Shown here piece after piece: positions 48,988 to 59,475 of a DNA stretch of 64,000 bases. The notes under the pieces are model-generated. The model ran no database searches. It was not told the DNA's origin and was given only the letters and a program-made list of their open reading frames with translations. A program made the position numbers and the translations under genes. Each line of letters begins with the position of its first letter. The first letter of the stretch is position 1. Source of the stretch: Acestrorhynchus altus (Eukaryota > Chordata > Actinopteri > Characiformes > Acestrorhynchidae); the NCBI GenBank assembly GCA_034509495.1, contig CM067523.1, forward strand, positions 21,125,886 through 21,189,885. The letters run 5' to 3'.

Positions 48988-50537
48988 TCAGTGGGGCCAG
49001 TCACACTTATACGGCACAGACGGAGGTGGCTTGAGACATTTCCCCAACTTCTCGCAGCCAGGAGGACTCCAGTTCTGCCAGACAAACACACACATACACT
49101 CGCAGTGAAACAGCGCATCTGGAAAGTATTCACAGCACTTCACTTTTCCCGCATTTTCATGTGTTACAGCTTTATTCCACAAAGGATTCGGGTCATTTTA
49201 CCCCCTAAATTCTACACACAAGACCCCACGATGACACAGAGAGCAAAGGTCCTTATTCTTTCCAGTGGCAATGAAACAGCCCGAGCACTGGAGGAAAACA
49301 CACTACACCCTCTCAACTAAGGGTTGTTCTGGGGTTCCTTAGTCAAGACAATGGATTAATACAGAACAAGGACGAATCAAAGAAGCTTTGTTTTGTTATA
49401 TATTCATTTGTGTTCATAATTTCATACAAAATGTTTTATTTATCATTATTATCATTAGACATATTTCCTGCCTTTCACAGCTCATGAAAATCCAGAATCT
49501 CAGATTTTAAGAATATACTGAGTATACAGTTTTTTGTGTCTTTTAGAATTATATATTTATATATATGCCACTTATATAATATAATTAAATTATATATGCA
49601 TATATAAATGTGACATTTAAAGTGATTTACTTGATAATGTGAGTAACATTTTCTGATATTTTGAGATTCTGAATTCCCAATTTTCATGAGCTATAAGCCA
49701 AACTGATCAACAGTAAAACTAAAAGTGACCTGATATGTCACGAATATAAAATGTGAGCTTTTTCAAGGAAATCGTGATCAAAAACGAGCCATATTCACAT
49801 TTTTGAGATGCGTTGTGATATATATTATATTATGATCATAGTCTGTAATATTCAATTCTTGTGTCTTTGAGAATAATATACTGTTGGCCACCTGGGGGTA
49901 CTGTTGCCACATTAATGTGTCCTTGCTTGTCTGCGCCGTGTCGAAACAAAACAAAGGAGAAAATTCCATCCTCTCTCGCCCTCATTTATTAAAAAAATTA
50001 TATATATATAAATATATGAGGGAGAGAGAGAGGATGGAATTAATTTGAGTCAAAATAACGTGTCAGTATATCTATAAAATATTAATATCTCTATATTAAT
50101 ATTATTTGTCTGTTATTGATCACAATAAACGGTGAGAATGAAAGCTCGTGTAAAAAGTCACGAGGCCTTTAAACCGTGCACGAATAAAACATATATCATT
50201 ATTATATCTATTCATTACAGTTATATAGAGTTAATTACAGGTAGACACTCTCACTGACTATGGTCATTTGGGTTTATTCTAATTAATGAAGTAATCAAGC
50301 TGAATTATAATTTAATATGATTTGATTAATCATGACCCCCCTCCACCCCATCCCCCCAATCACGGCCCCCTCGGATCAGTGAGATCAGCTGACAAAACAA
50401 ACAAGAGTGTCTTTGTTACCATCACTGCCAGGTCACACATGTTGAGCTGAGGCTGACCGGGCACCAGAGTCTTCACATGCTGCTCCACTACTGCAGAGAC
50501 ACGACCCAGAACATCCTGATACTCTTTAGATAGGACA
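48988..50537 (-). CDS. galns: N-acetylgalactosamine-6-sulfatase, last two coding exons only (detached)
   Basis: Two exons on the minus strand: 50537-50420 (118 nt, phase 2 in, phase 0 out, donor gtaaca) and 49074-48988 (87 nt with stop, acceptor gtctggcag). Together they encode VLSKEYQDVLGRVSAVVEQH, VKTLVPGQPQLNMCDLAVM and NWSPPGCEKLGKCLKPPPSV then PYKCDWPH. This matches the extreme C-terminus of GALNS, where human has LVPAQPQLNVC and NWAPPGCEKLGKCL. The four cysteines of that tail are all kept and both splice sites are intact, so it is not decayed. Position next to aprt and the strand are as in human, but no upstream galns exon follows on this strand. The 5' exons are at 59465-63867 on the plus strand. 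Either galns is split by an inversion or a second partial copy exists. Confidence 0.9.
50219..50285 (-). repeat. single inverted unit of the 72-bp repeat
   Basis: ttatatagagttaattacag and gtagacactctcactgact are the reverse complement of the unit tandemly repeated at 1679-2085. It lies in the intron between the two detached galns exons. Confidence 0.85.
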
Positions 50538-50543
50538 CTGAGA

Positions 50544-50570
50544 GTGTGTGTGTGTGTGTGTGTGTGTGTG

Positions 50571-50614
<44 letters not shown>

Positions 50615-50661
50615 AGTGTGTGTGTGTGTGAGAGTGTGTGTGTGTGTGTGTGTGAGTGTGA

Positions 50662-50702
<41 letters not shown>

Positions 50703-50770
50703 AGAGTGTGTGTGTGTGTGAGAGTGTGTGTGTGTGTGTGTGTGTGGGGTGGGGGGTGGGGGGGGGAGGA
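50544..50770. repeat. compound (GT)n/(GA) array ending in G-rich tract
   Basis: About 200 bp of GT units with GAGT interruptions in a repeating pattern, then ggggtggggggtgggggg. It starts seven bases from the galns penultimate-exon acceptor, so on the coding strand the acceptor follows a CA/CT array. Confidence 0.96.
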
Positions 50771-50877
50771 AAGAAAAAAGAAAGAAATGTACTTGAAACA
50801 GCATGAACAAAACCAATCATACACACACTGAAGCAGCGCCGTCACATTGGACCATCAATTCAGCCCTGTTCCCATAC

Positions 50878-50880
<3 letters not shown>

Positions 50881-50934
<54 letters not shown>
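50881..50934. repeat. (CA)n microsatellite
   Basis: About 27 CA units, opposite in orientation to the GT array at 50544. A further interrupted CA tract is at 51004-51075. Confidence 0.96.
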
Positions 50935-50938
<4 letters not shown>

Positions 50939-51234
50939 AGCCCCTCTGAAAAGAGTCTGGCTCTTTAGTAGAGTCAAGGACACTCAAGCCATTGCTTCCA
51001 CCTCACTCACACACACACACACACACACTCACACATACACACACTCACAACCTCACACATACACACATACACACAGAGCCCAGAGTGAATGGTTGTAGTC
51101 TGACATGGCAGCACGTGTTCAAAAGAACAGAGGGGTCAGCCTGGTCTACCTGGAATCTGACGCACCAACATATACACTGATCACCCATAACATTATGACC
51201 ACTTTGTTTCTATACAGGAGCTCTTTGTGGTTCT

Positions 51235-51690
51235 ATAATTCCAGACTGTAGTTCATCTGTTTCTCTGCAGACTTTATTCTCCTCCTTTCACCCTGATCTT
51301 CAATGATCAGGACCCCACAGGACCACCACAGAGCAGCTATGATGTGGGTGGTGGATCATTCTCAGCACTGCAGTCACACTGACATGGTGGTGGTGTGTTA
51401 GTGTGTGTTGCTGGTACGAGTGGATCAGACACAGCAGTGCTGCTGGAGTGTTTAAACCCTGTGTCCACTCACTGTCCACTCTATCAGACACTCCTACTGA
51501 GTGTCTCCACCTTGTAGATGTAAAGTCAGAGACAGAAGCTCATCTGTTTCTGCAGTTTGTGTTGGTCGTCCTCTAGTCCTTCATCAGTGCTCACAGGACG
51601 CTGTCCGCTGGACGTTTCTGGTTGGTGGACTGTTCTGGTCTGATCCACATCATACCTGCTCTGTGGTGGTCCTGTGGGTAGTTTGTTTTG
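51235..51690. mobile_element. palindromic dispersed element, near full-length, at the junction
   Basis: From ctgtttctctgcagacttta and ccctgatcttcaatgatcag, through ctccaccttgtagatgtaaa, to ggacgtttctggttggtgga and ctgctctgtggtggtcctgt. The second half is internally deleted. Confidence 0.92.
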
Positions 51691-51801
51691 GTTGTGAAAT
51701 GTTGTATTATGATAGTAGTTTGCTCTACGTACTGGCGTCAGTCCACCCCTGGTGTCCCTAAAACATTTCAAGGTTGTGTATGTCCCTCTTTGTCTCCGCA
51801 G

Positions 51802-54800
51802 GACTCTTCTACAGTATGACCCACGAGGAAAGAATAGATGCTGACAACCGATCTGTCTATGTGGGGAACGTAAGGCCTTTCAGATTTTTCCGTTTCACGC
51901 AGGGTTGGTCTGTGTTTTACACGGACGTGGCTCTGACTGTACTCGCGTAGATGTTAACGGGGTCTTGTTTGGGCTGCACCAGGTATTTATCAGTAATCCG
52001 TATGCAGTCCTGGGCTGCGAGATGATCCTCTATCTGATGACCTTTTTCCTGTGCACTAAGCATCCTGACCGTCATCGGTCCAGCTGAGCACCGTTCGTGG
52101 TCAAAACACTGTGGGGTCAATTAGTATTTATTCAGTGGTGTTTTTTAAAATGTACAATACTACACGCTGTTTTATTGTCCAGTCTCTTCTCTCGTGTTTG
52201 TTTTAAGCACTGTTTTGAATGGAAACAGGTGGATTATGGGACAACTGCTGACGAGCTGGAGATCCACTTTAATGGCTGTGGCCACGTTAACAGGGTTACC
52301 ATTCTGTGTGATAAGTTCACAGGCCATCCAAAAGGGTGAGGGCAGGGCAGCATTTCTCCGTATGGGCACCGCGGGCATGCTTTGTCAATCTGTGCTCCTC
52401 CGCTCTTCTCTGCAGGTTTGCCTACATCGAGTTCTCCGATAGGGAGTCGGTGAGGACGGCCATGGCTCTCGACGAAACCTTGTTCAGAGGACGCGTCATT
52501 AAGGTGAGGGAGAAAAGGGCGCGTGCCAAAGAGCGCTTTAAAGGTTAGGAGTCGTGTTTCCGACGGAATTATTGATTTTTATTTCTAATTTTGTTGCCGT
52601 CCACGCGTCCACGCATGGCTGTTCATCCTTATATGGACGATGTGTAGCTATATTTGGGAGTGGAGGGTGTAATTTTCCAGAACAAGCAAGAAGACCACCT
52701 TCAAAATTGAGAAGGGTGGGGGGTTCGGAGCGAGTCTCGGTCCCAGGTTTCTCTGAAGTTGCTCCGTCGCGCTCGTTGCAGCCGTTGTGAACAGTCTCAT
52801 ATTTAAACCTTGGACATTTTGAGGTGAAGTAACTAAACACGTACGACTGAAGAAATGTCTTTTAAACATCATTTGCAAAATGCAATTAATAGAAATGTAA
52901 TGTCCTCTGGATTAAAATCATTGGACGGTTTCCTCCTCTGGCTGAAAAAGCCTAACTTAGACACTTTCTAGAACCATCTACCAGTCTCTGGTACTGACTG
53001 GGAGAAGGTTTTCCCAGTCCTCCATGCAGAAGTCTTTCAGCTGAGGTTTCAGATGTTGGACACAGACTTTCATTGTCCTCAAGTCCCCTCTGATACAATA
53101 AAGATTTCACAGTGGTTTCTATGATTGAGAAATCTCCTGTTGCAGGCGACCTCAGAACAGTCACGCTTCCGCCACCGTGCTTCACAGTTGGTCTGATTTA
53201 TGGTTCTTGCGCTCAAACAGGTTTTCTGACGCTGCGCCCGAATAATTCAGCTTTGGAATCATCTGTCCAAAGCACGTTGTTGCAGAGGTCCTGCTTTTTG
53301 TCTAGATGTTCTGGGGTGAGAGCTGCTTTAGGCCCCATGATGACATTCTTTAGACGTTTTGAATTAGTAATATGGGGTGTCCTCAAATTGTATTTCTCTA
53401 ATTTATAAAACATGATGTTTAAAGGACGTTTGAGTCGTATGTTTAGTTACGTCGCCGCCAATGAAGATCAACTTTTCACATTTTCAGAAATATGTTGAGT
53501 AACTAAGTAGAATTGAGTATTTTCCGTCCTTGCTGAGGTGACGTTTGGTTCTTCAGACCTGATTGAAAGCATGTCCGTTGGTTTCAGGTATTACCTAAAA
53601 GAACCAACATGCCAGGCATCAGCACTACAGACAGGGGGTTCCTGCGGGGCGGCCGGTTCAGAGGCAGAGGCTTCCGCGGGTCCAGGTTTAACAACGGCAG
53701 GTTTCGCGGCTTCGTCAGGTCAGTATTTCCTTCACCGAGGTCCTCGTCAGTTTGTCCTCCTCAAACTTTTCCGTTTCCGGATTTTGCTTGATCTGTTAGA
53801 CGTTAAGTGTTAAAGATCAGCTGATTTTAAACAAAAATAATAGGGCTGCACAATATATCGTTTCAGCATCACTGATCCAATGTGGACGTGCAGAATATTC
53901 ACGTCGTAAGACGTGCGATGTCCCAGAATCCAAATTTTTAATTGTTATAAACACAACATTCGATTTCCGTGACGGATCAACCCGGAGCAGATGATATCTG
54001 GCAAATATCATTTATTTTACTCCAATCGTTGAGGGCATTATTATGCGATGACGCACTGGATCACTGACTTTGGTGCAAAGTCCTGTTTGTAGACGTATAT
54101 CACAGAACATCTCGCCAAGTCAGATTTCTCCAATTTCATTCAGCCCTAGAAGACATTTGAAAGAAGACTGAGGCTCCGTCCACACGTCTTAACCGTTTCA
54201 AATTATCAGCATCTGAAAATCTTTTGTACAGAAGACACAAACCCTCTTGAGAGCATGCCAGTCCAGCAGGGGGCGCCAATTGGTCTTTATTTTCATATTC
54301 CTTAAAGTGAGCGTAACGGCCAAAACGGACCTAAATACGACACGTGAAGATGAAACACTTTCTAACAGGAATCCTTCACACCCTTCCTCAAACCCTGAGT
54401 TGTACCGTGATTTCAAAAGCTTGAACCCGGATTGGGTGGAGGGGGGGGTGGGGGTGGATTTGGTGGTCAGGGAGAGAAGAAAGGTTTGGTGACCGAGTTT
54501 ATTGGTGGACCTGGTGATCACGCAATTTCTCGGATGTCCATCCTGGGGAGCATTTTCAGAATCTCTGCGTACTTTTGTTCTCCTCATTTCACCCTGATCT
54601 TCACCACCATGTCCATGTGACTGCAGTGCTGAGAACGACCCACCACCTACATAACAGCTGCTCTGTGGTGGTCCTGTGGGGTCCTGATCACTGAAGATCA
54701 GGGTGAAAGGAGGAGAATAACGTCTGTAGAGAACAGGCTACACGGGCCGACCGGCGTACACTTTAACCATTCTTAGGATTGAGTGCTGTGGGTGGTTCTA

Positions 54801-55101
54801 CTATAGCACTGAATTGTTCTACCCTTTTCAAAAAGGTTCCTTGTAGTACCCTCTACAGCACGCTCCATGAACAACCTTTTCATGATGCAGAGACCCTTTA
54901 TTCATAGATTTTGAGTGTTCACGGTTCTATGGGAATGATCTTTACTAAAGAGCCTCTGAAGAACCCTAATTTTTTGAGCGTGTGTTTTTGGTTTATTCTT
55001 GAAATCGGGCTCTAAAGGGAATGTCTTGTCTAACGTCTAGTGTTCCTTTACCTTGTTTCAGAGGAGGTGTAAGAACACAGCCTTGGTATGTTCCTTATTG
55101 A
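51802..55101 (+). CDS. pabpn1l: Poly(A)-binding protein nuclear 1-like (embryonic PABP2), missing 5' exon(s)
   Basis: Binds poly(A) through one RRM; the vertebrate paralogue PABPN1L/ePABP2 works in oocytes and early embryos. Exons found: 51802-51869, 52229-52335, 52416-52503, 53588-53718 and 55062-55101 (stop TGA). All have GT-AG sites and matching phases. The translation runs MTHEERIDADNRSVYVGN, VDYGTTADELEIHFNGCG, HVNRVTILCDKFTGHPKG (RNP-2 and linker), FAYIEF (RNP-1 core), RGRVIKVLPKRTNMPGIS, then an RGG-rich tail ending TQPWYVPY. The first exon enters in phase 1, so an upstream exon is expected. Family members have an acidic/coiled-coil N-terminus there, but none was found between 50538 and 51801. 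PABPN1 itself is less likely given the neighbours. It is convergent with trappc2l, as in human. Confidence 0.9.
52950..53430 (-). pseudogene. Tc1-like transposase remnant in pabpn1l intron
   Basis: Minus-strand fragments read CNNVLWTDDSKAELFG (the WTDESK motif of Tc1 transposases) and, further on, MKHGGGSVTV and TVKSLLYQR. Frames are broken and the element is inactive. It sits between pabpn1l exons 52416-52503 and 53588-53718. Confidence 0.85.
54590..54725. mobile_element. palindromic dispersed element, right arm
   Basis: Contains accaccatgtccatgtgact, gctctgtggtggtcctgtgg and tgaagatcagggtgaaagga in pabpn1l's last intron. Confidence 0.88.
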
Positions 55102-55495
55102 CTGAAGGAAGAGAACCGTTGTTTTTTGGTTTGTTGTTTTTTTTTTTTTTTTTTGTATGGTCACTTAAGCACTTATAGGTGCTAACTGTCACCAAAGCGC
55201 CGCCTGTGGAACATCAAGTTTGCTGGTAAAATTTTTAGTAGCTCCATATTTTTGCTTCACATTTTGTCGGACTTCAAGCCTAAATATTTAACGAGAAATC
55301 AAGGAGGAGAACTCGGTTTGTACGAATAATGCTGTTACCATTTTATTTGTATTTTTATTGATGTACTTTCTTTAAACTCGACCTGGAGGCTGGATTTGCC
55401 TTTTTCTGAATTTCAGTATTTTTGTTTGTGTAGTTTTCTATCCTCTCTGTTCACTGTTTCATGTAAATCACGGAATGAATTTGGAGAAAAAAGAA

Positions 55496-55501
55496 AATAA
55501 A
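55496..55501 (+). terminator. pabpn1l: pabpn1l polyadenylation signal
   Basis: AATAAA in gaaaataaataaatg, about 395 bp after the stop. Confidence 0.75.
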
Positions 55502-55572
55502 TAAATGAATCTGTTTTGCTTTTGCCTCGATTGTAAGCCACTTCTTCTCCGTGTCTCTTAACTCACCAGATT

Positions 55573-55578
55573 TTTATT
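55573..55578 (-). terminator. trappc2l: trappc2l polyadenylation signal
   Basis: AATAAA on the minus strand (tttatt on plus), 80 bp after the trappc2l stop and only about 70 bp from the opposing pabpn1l signal. Confidence 0.75.
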
Positions 55579-55657
55579 TCACACCGTAAACAAACATTTA
55601 CACACTTCAGAAGACGAGCACAAAGAGGACACGCTGTACAACAAGGAAGAGACGGCT

Positions 55658-58600
55658 TTAGCTGGTCTGCACCATCATAGACGACACCATGCTGTCAAAT
55701 GCCCTGGAGGGGAAAAGAGAAAAGGCTGTGTTTAGAGGATTCATCTGTAGAGAATCAACCCCACCATGGAGGGTTCCATATAGGGTTCATAAGCTTCATA
55801 TAAATAGAACCACCTCCAGCACAGGAGCAGGAACCTAAATTCAGTGTTCATTTGATCAGCTTTTACCTCGTACCATTCAGGATCACTTTAGTTCTAGATT
55901 ACATTAGATAGAACTTCATTGATCCCTTGGGAAGGTTCCCTCAGGGAAATTAAGGTTCCAGCAGCTGTATGACTACAGACGGGTCAGGACCACCACAGAG
56001 CAGATGATGTGTAGGAGGTGGCTCTTCCTCAGCACATCAGTGACCCTGACGTGGTGGTGTTGCGCTGTTCCGAGTGGATCAGACCACAGTGGTGCTGCTG
56101 GAGTGCTTAAACACTGTCCAATCTACTAGAAACTCCAGTGCTGTGCTGAAAACGTCCCACCACCCACAAAATACCTGCTATACAGGAACAAGCAGGTGGT
56201 CATAATGTTATGGCTGACTGGTGGGAGTCGTATTTAAGATCTGGTTTCTGCTGAGGGACATTTTTTACCACTGATGTGGTGTTGATACAACAGTGTAATG
56301 CAGTGACACCTTCCTACCGGGCAGTTAATGATCCTAAATAAATAAAACCACTCAACAGATCAGCTCACATTAATGGAACCTTCTTGCTGGAAAAAACATA
56401 ACCGTAATCTCAAGGTCATCAAACGATAGAGGTTTTGTCCCTTTATTGTACGACTGTAAGTCGATGATGTAATTATCGCAACGGCGTGAATATTAATGGT
56501 GTAGCCGCTCCAGTCCAGTGTCTGAACACATCAAAACGTTCTTCCCAGCATCTCGAACGGAACCATCTGTCTTAGAAACTCCAGTCTGATCGAAATAAGG
56601 TGCCTGGGTGTGAGGGATTACGGTAAAGTAGGTTGGAGGGGTACGGCTTCTGCTTTAGCGCAGAGCACGTCAGAACGTTTGGAAAGGGGTATCGTGGGCA
56701 AAACCGTGTCTGTATATCGTTACAACCGTAATGAGCATCAACCTGGCAGTTCTTACTTTGACTGAATTGGATCACCGGGGTTGTAGAAGGGATTACACAT
56801 TACATCCGTGAAGGAATTGTGCAACTTCCTGAACATCTGTTGAGAGAGAGATAGAGAGGCCAGTAAGACGACGACGACTGTAAGGAAGCCTGGTGGGGTA
56901 ATTCATGATTACGCCGCATGACCGTCAGAAGTGAAACTTGCGTGATAGACGAAGGGTTCACTTACACTTCGTATCTCGTTGTCTCTCAGTGACGTGTTTG
57001 ACGAGTCTACAACGATAACGAACTTAACTTTGGAGTTGGTCACATAACCATATCTGACATTTGTCAAGGACAGTAAATTATTCTGAATTATATCCCAATT
57101 ATCCCACCCAGTTAGGAGGCTGTTGAGGGTGAAGACAAGCCTCCTCTGATACATGTGAAGTCCAGCCACCTCTTCTCGAACTGTCACTATTGCATCACTG
57201 CATCGTGTGAAACCAGCCACTTCCTCTTTTCAAACTGTCACCATTGCATCATTGCTGAGAAAAGCACCAGGTCCCCAGCACCAATGCAATGGCCAACAGA
57301 CGTCTGTACCAACCAGCATCACACTGGGTGTGATGTGGGGAAAGAGCGCCATCTACCCACCCAGCGAGAGCAATTTGGCTCTCTCAGACTGGCTGCTGAT
57401 GGCAACTAGTAAGAAATCTAGGAGTGACTTCATTTTAAGGCTCAGACACGAGGCATTTTTATCATTTGAAGAACATCTGTGAGGCCTCAGAGCAACACAG
57501 CCTTCCAGTGGAGCTGAGATCAAATATTTCAGATACACAGAGACACAAATTCTGCATGTGTAGATCAATAAAGCAGATCAATCTACATTATTAATCACTT
57601 ATTGTTCTTGATGCGCCTCTTCTTCCTCCATGTAGCATTGCAGTCCCACACTTCCATCTTGGTGCAACTGTTTGAAGAGTATATTTTATTAGATTTTTAA
57701 TACTGTAATAGTCACAATGAAACCTGGAGGACTAGAAACTTGGTATGAGCTGGTTTCACACCAGTAGTACCATCAGAGGAGCCCGGGACCAGCTTAAATG
57801 GACTATCTGTGTCATTTTGATGGCAGAACAAGTCACACTGAGTGCTACGATGGTGGCATGCACATCAAACCCAGTTTCACAGCTCTACACATTAGGTGCA
57901 ACAGTTCTCCCCTATACTCCATGTGTTGCCAATCCAGTGACCTATAGTAAGGCTGCAGATGTTGAAGACCATCAGAACCTTATGTGAAGGATACACTTTG
58001 TAGTCCTCAGTTGGATAAAGCAGACCCAAGTAGAGCTCTCTCTGCTCGGCCATGGCTTTCCCCACGGTGGAGATCTTCTCCTCCACTACATCCAGAGATG
58101 TGTGTACCGTGTAGTGGAACTTCAGCTCACTCTGACTGGGGACACTTCTTATGTAAAGAGGATAATTCTGCAGAAAGAGACAGAGACACATGATTACTTA
58201 TACACACAGATCGACATTGCTGGTTTCAACACTCACAGTTCCTTTTACTTGCTCTGCTGACCACATACTTTATTCTCCTCCTTTCACCCTGATCTTCAAT
58301 GATCAGGACCCCACAGGACCACCACAGAGCAGATACTATGTGGGTGGTGAGTCATTCTCAGCACTGCAGAGACACTGTCACGGTGGTGGTATGTAGTGTG
58401 TGTTGCGCTGGTATGAGAGGATCAGACACAGCAGTGCAAAACCCGTCACTGTCACAGCTGGACTGAGAACAATCCACCAACATGAAATACCCAGCCAACA
58501 GCGCCCTGTTGACCGACACAAAGGGAGCTAGGCAGGAGTGTCTAATAGAGTGGACAGTGAGTGGACACAGTGTTTAAAAACACCAACAGCACTGCTGCAC

Positions 58601-59158
58601 CTGATCCACACATACCAGCTCAACATACACTAACACACCACCACCACCACCACCACCATCATCAGTACCACCACAGCACTGAGAATGACCCACCACCCAC
58701 ATAACACCTATAATAATCATTTATAAACATATTTAGGGGTTAAAAGGTTGTAATAGTGGTTTACATCCGGGTCACTCAGTCCTAACATAACTGTATTTCT
58801 ACTGAAGACCTAAAACACCACAGCATGACAAACATACACGTCTAAACCACGTATATATCGCCACACGATGGTCAGAGGAGTGCCACGACATGTTTTCAGC
58901 AAGTGTGAAGAACATTAGAGCTGCAAACACAGGCATAAACCAAGAGAACCGACCGATGATGCTAAGCTAATAGGACGTTTGCAGTCAAAATCCACTTTAG
59001 ACGTCGTAACACGCGGATAGGAGTGTCCAGCGAGTTTCCCCGGTGTCTTCTGAAACGCGCACACCCCATAAGAGTGGACACAAACGCCAAATCAACCCGA
59101 TAATCCCATCTTTTTCTGTGTTTACCTCCTTAGCGATCGCCGCCACGCAGACCGCCAT
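55658..59158 (-). CDS. trappc2l: Trafficking protein particle complex subunit 2-like (complete, 5 exons)
   Basis: Longin-fold subunit of the TRAPP vesicle-tethering complexes acting in ER-Golgi and Golgi traffic. Exons on minus: 59158-59126, 58167-57995, 57053-56966, 56836-56757 and 55703-55658. Total 420 nt, 139 residues (human 140). It starts MAVCVAAIAKENYPLYIRSV. It continues [59 protein letters not shown] and MFRKLHNSFTDVMCNPFYNP, ending MVSSMMVQTS. Every exon join is in phase and nearly every segment matches the human protein from memory. It is head-to-head with the plus-strand galns 5' end 306 bp away, a shared bidirectional promoter, and tail-to-tail with pabpn1l. Confidence 0.97.
55985..56225. 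mobile_element. palindromic dispersed element in trappc2l intron 4
   Basis: Contains tcaggaccaccacagagcag, gtggtgctgctggagtgctt and gtggtcataatgttatggct at its end. Confidence 0.82.
57150..57265. repeat. two-copy tandem of about 55 bp
   Basis: ccagccacctcttctcgaac / tgtcactattgcatcactgc and ccagccacttcctcttttca / aactgtcaccattgcatcat are adjacent diverged copies. Confidence 0.8.
57280..57415 (+). mobile_element. SINE body fragment
   Basis: accagcatcacactgggtgt, gtggggaaagagcgccatct, acccacccagcgagagcaat and tggctctctcagactggctg. It shares its order with the SINE at 25262-25455, without the tRNA-like head. Confidence 0.7.
58260..58720. mobile_element. palindromic dispersed element in trappc2l intron 1, near full-length
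   Basis: From tactttattctcctccttt to gaatgacccaccacccacat, with a (CAC)n expansion of the cacaccaccacc word at 58635-58665. Confidence 0.9.
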
Positions 59159-59189
59159 ATTTGAACGGTCAGGACGCGGGTGGTGCAGC

Positions 59190-59199
59190 GTCATGTGAC
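59190..59199. promoter_or_regulatory. M-box / CLEAR-like element
   Basis: GTCATGTGAC is one base from the CLEAR consensus GTCACGTGAC bound by TFEB-family factors and contains the MITF-type TCATGTGA. It is expected for a lysosomal enzyme gene. Binding is inferred. Confidence 0.6.
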
Positions 59200-59216
59200 C
59201 GCACCTGGCCACTTCC

Positions 59217-59223
59217 TTCCGGT
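59217..59223. promoter_or_regulatory. ETS site
   Basis: TTCCGGT core in a housekeeping-type bidirectional promoter. Confidence 0.55.
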
Positions 59224-59454
59224 TTGCTGTTGTTTTGGTTCTTTCTGGACCTAATTAACGGCGTTTCTGGTGCTGTTTCCGCGCGCCGGAGTGGACCGTC
59301 GGCCGCAGACGATGTCCGGCTGTCGTCCCGCCTCGTGGAGCTCCTAACAGGACCACTGACCCGCTGTTTGCCCCCCCGAGGCGGTCATGCGCCTCCTGCT
59401 GGAAGAGGCACGTGCCGGGCAGCTGATCTGGAAGCAGTGCAGAGGGCAGAGGAG

Positions 59455-59475
59455 ATGATCCGAGATGGGGCTTAA
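59455..59475 (+). CDS. short upstream ORF overlapping the galns start
   Basis: ATG at 59455 reads MIRDGA and stops at TAA 59473-59475, overlapping the galns ATG (59465) in another frame. If transcribed it could lower galns initiation. Whether the transcript includes it is unknown. Confidence 0.4.
   Translation: MIRDGA

Larger units (their letters stand above)
50538..51801. other. junction interval between detached galns 3' exons and pabpn1l
   Basis: Contains only GT/CA arrays, a motif acccataacattatgaccac (51183-51203) and a palindromic-element copy (51235-51690). Neither the expected next galns exon (minus) nor a pabpn1l first exon (plus) could be identified. Any rearrangement breakpoint must lie here. 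Confidence 0.75.
59159..59464. promoter_or_regulatory. trappc2l/galns bidirectional promoter
   Basis: 306 bp, GC-rich, between divergent start codons. It contains GTCATGTGAC (59190-59199, M-box/CLEAR-like) and CTTCCGG within acttccttccggtttg (ETS type, 59211-59226). No TATA box was seen. Confidence 0.75.

Noticed and set aside
50544..50831. Long open frames of alternating Cys-Val or His-Thr residues here and at other CA/GT arrays
   Set aside because: Pure products of dinucleotide repeats with no family features.
50821..50880. Minus-strand stretch AELMVQCDGAAS as a further upstream galns exon
   Set aside because: No match to GALNS, a weak donor, and the phase does not join the exon at 50537.
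51105..51180. ATG-initiated short frame as a pabpn1l first exon
   Set aside because: The only donor-like GT leaves phase 0, but the exon at 51802 needs phase 1, and the peptide does not resemble the family.
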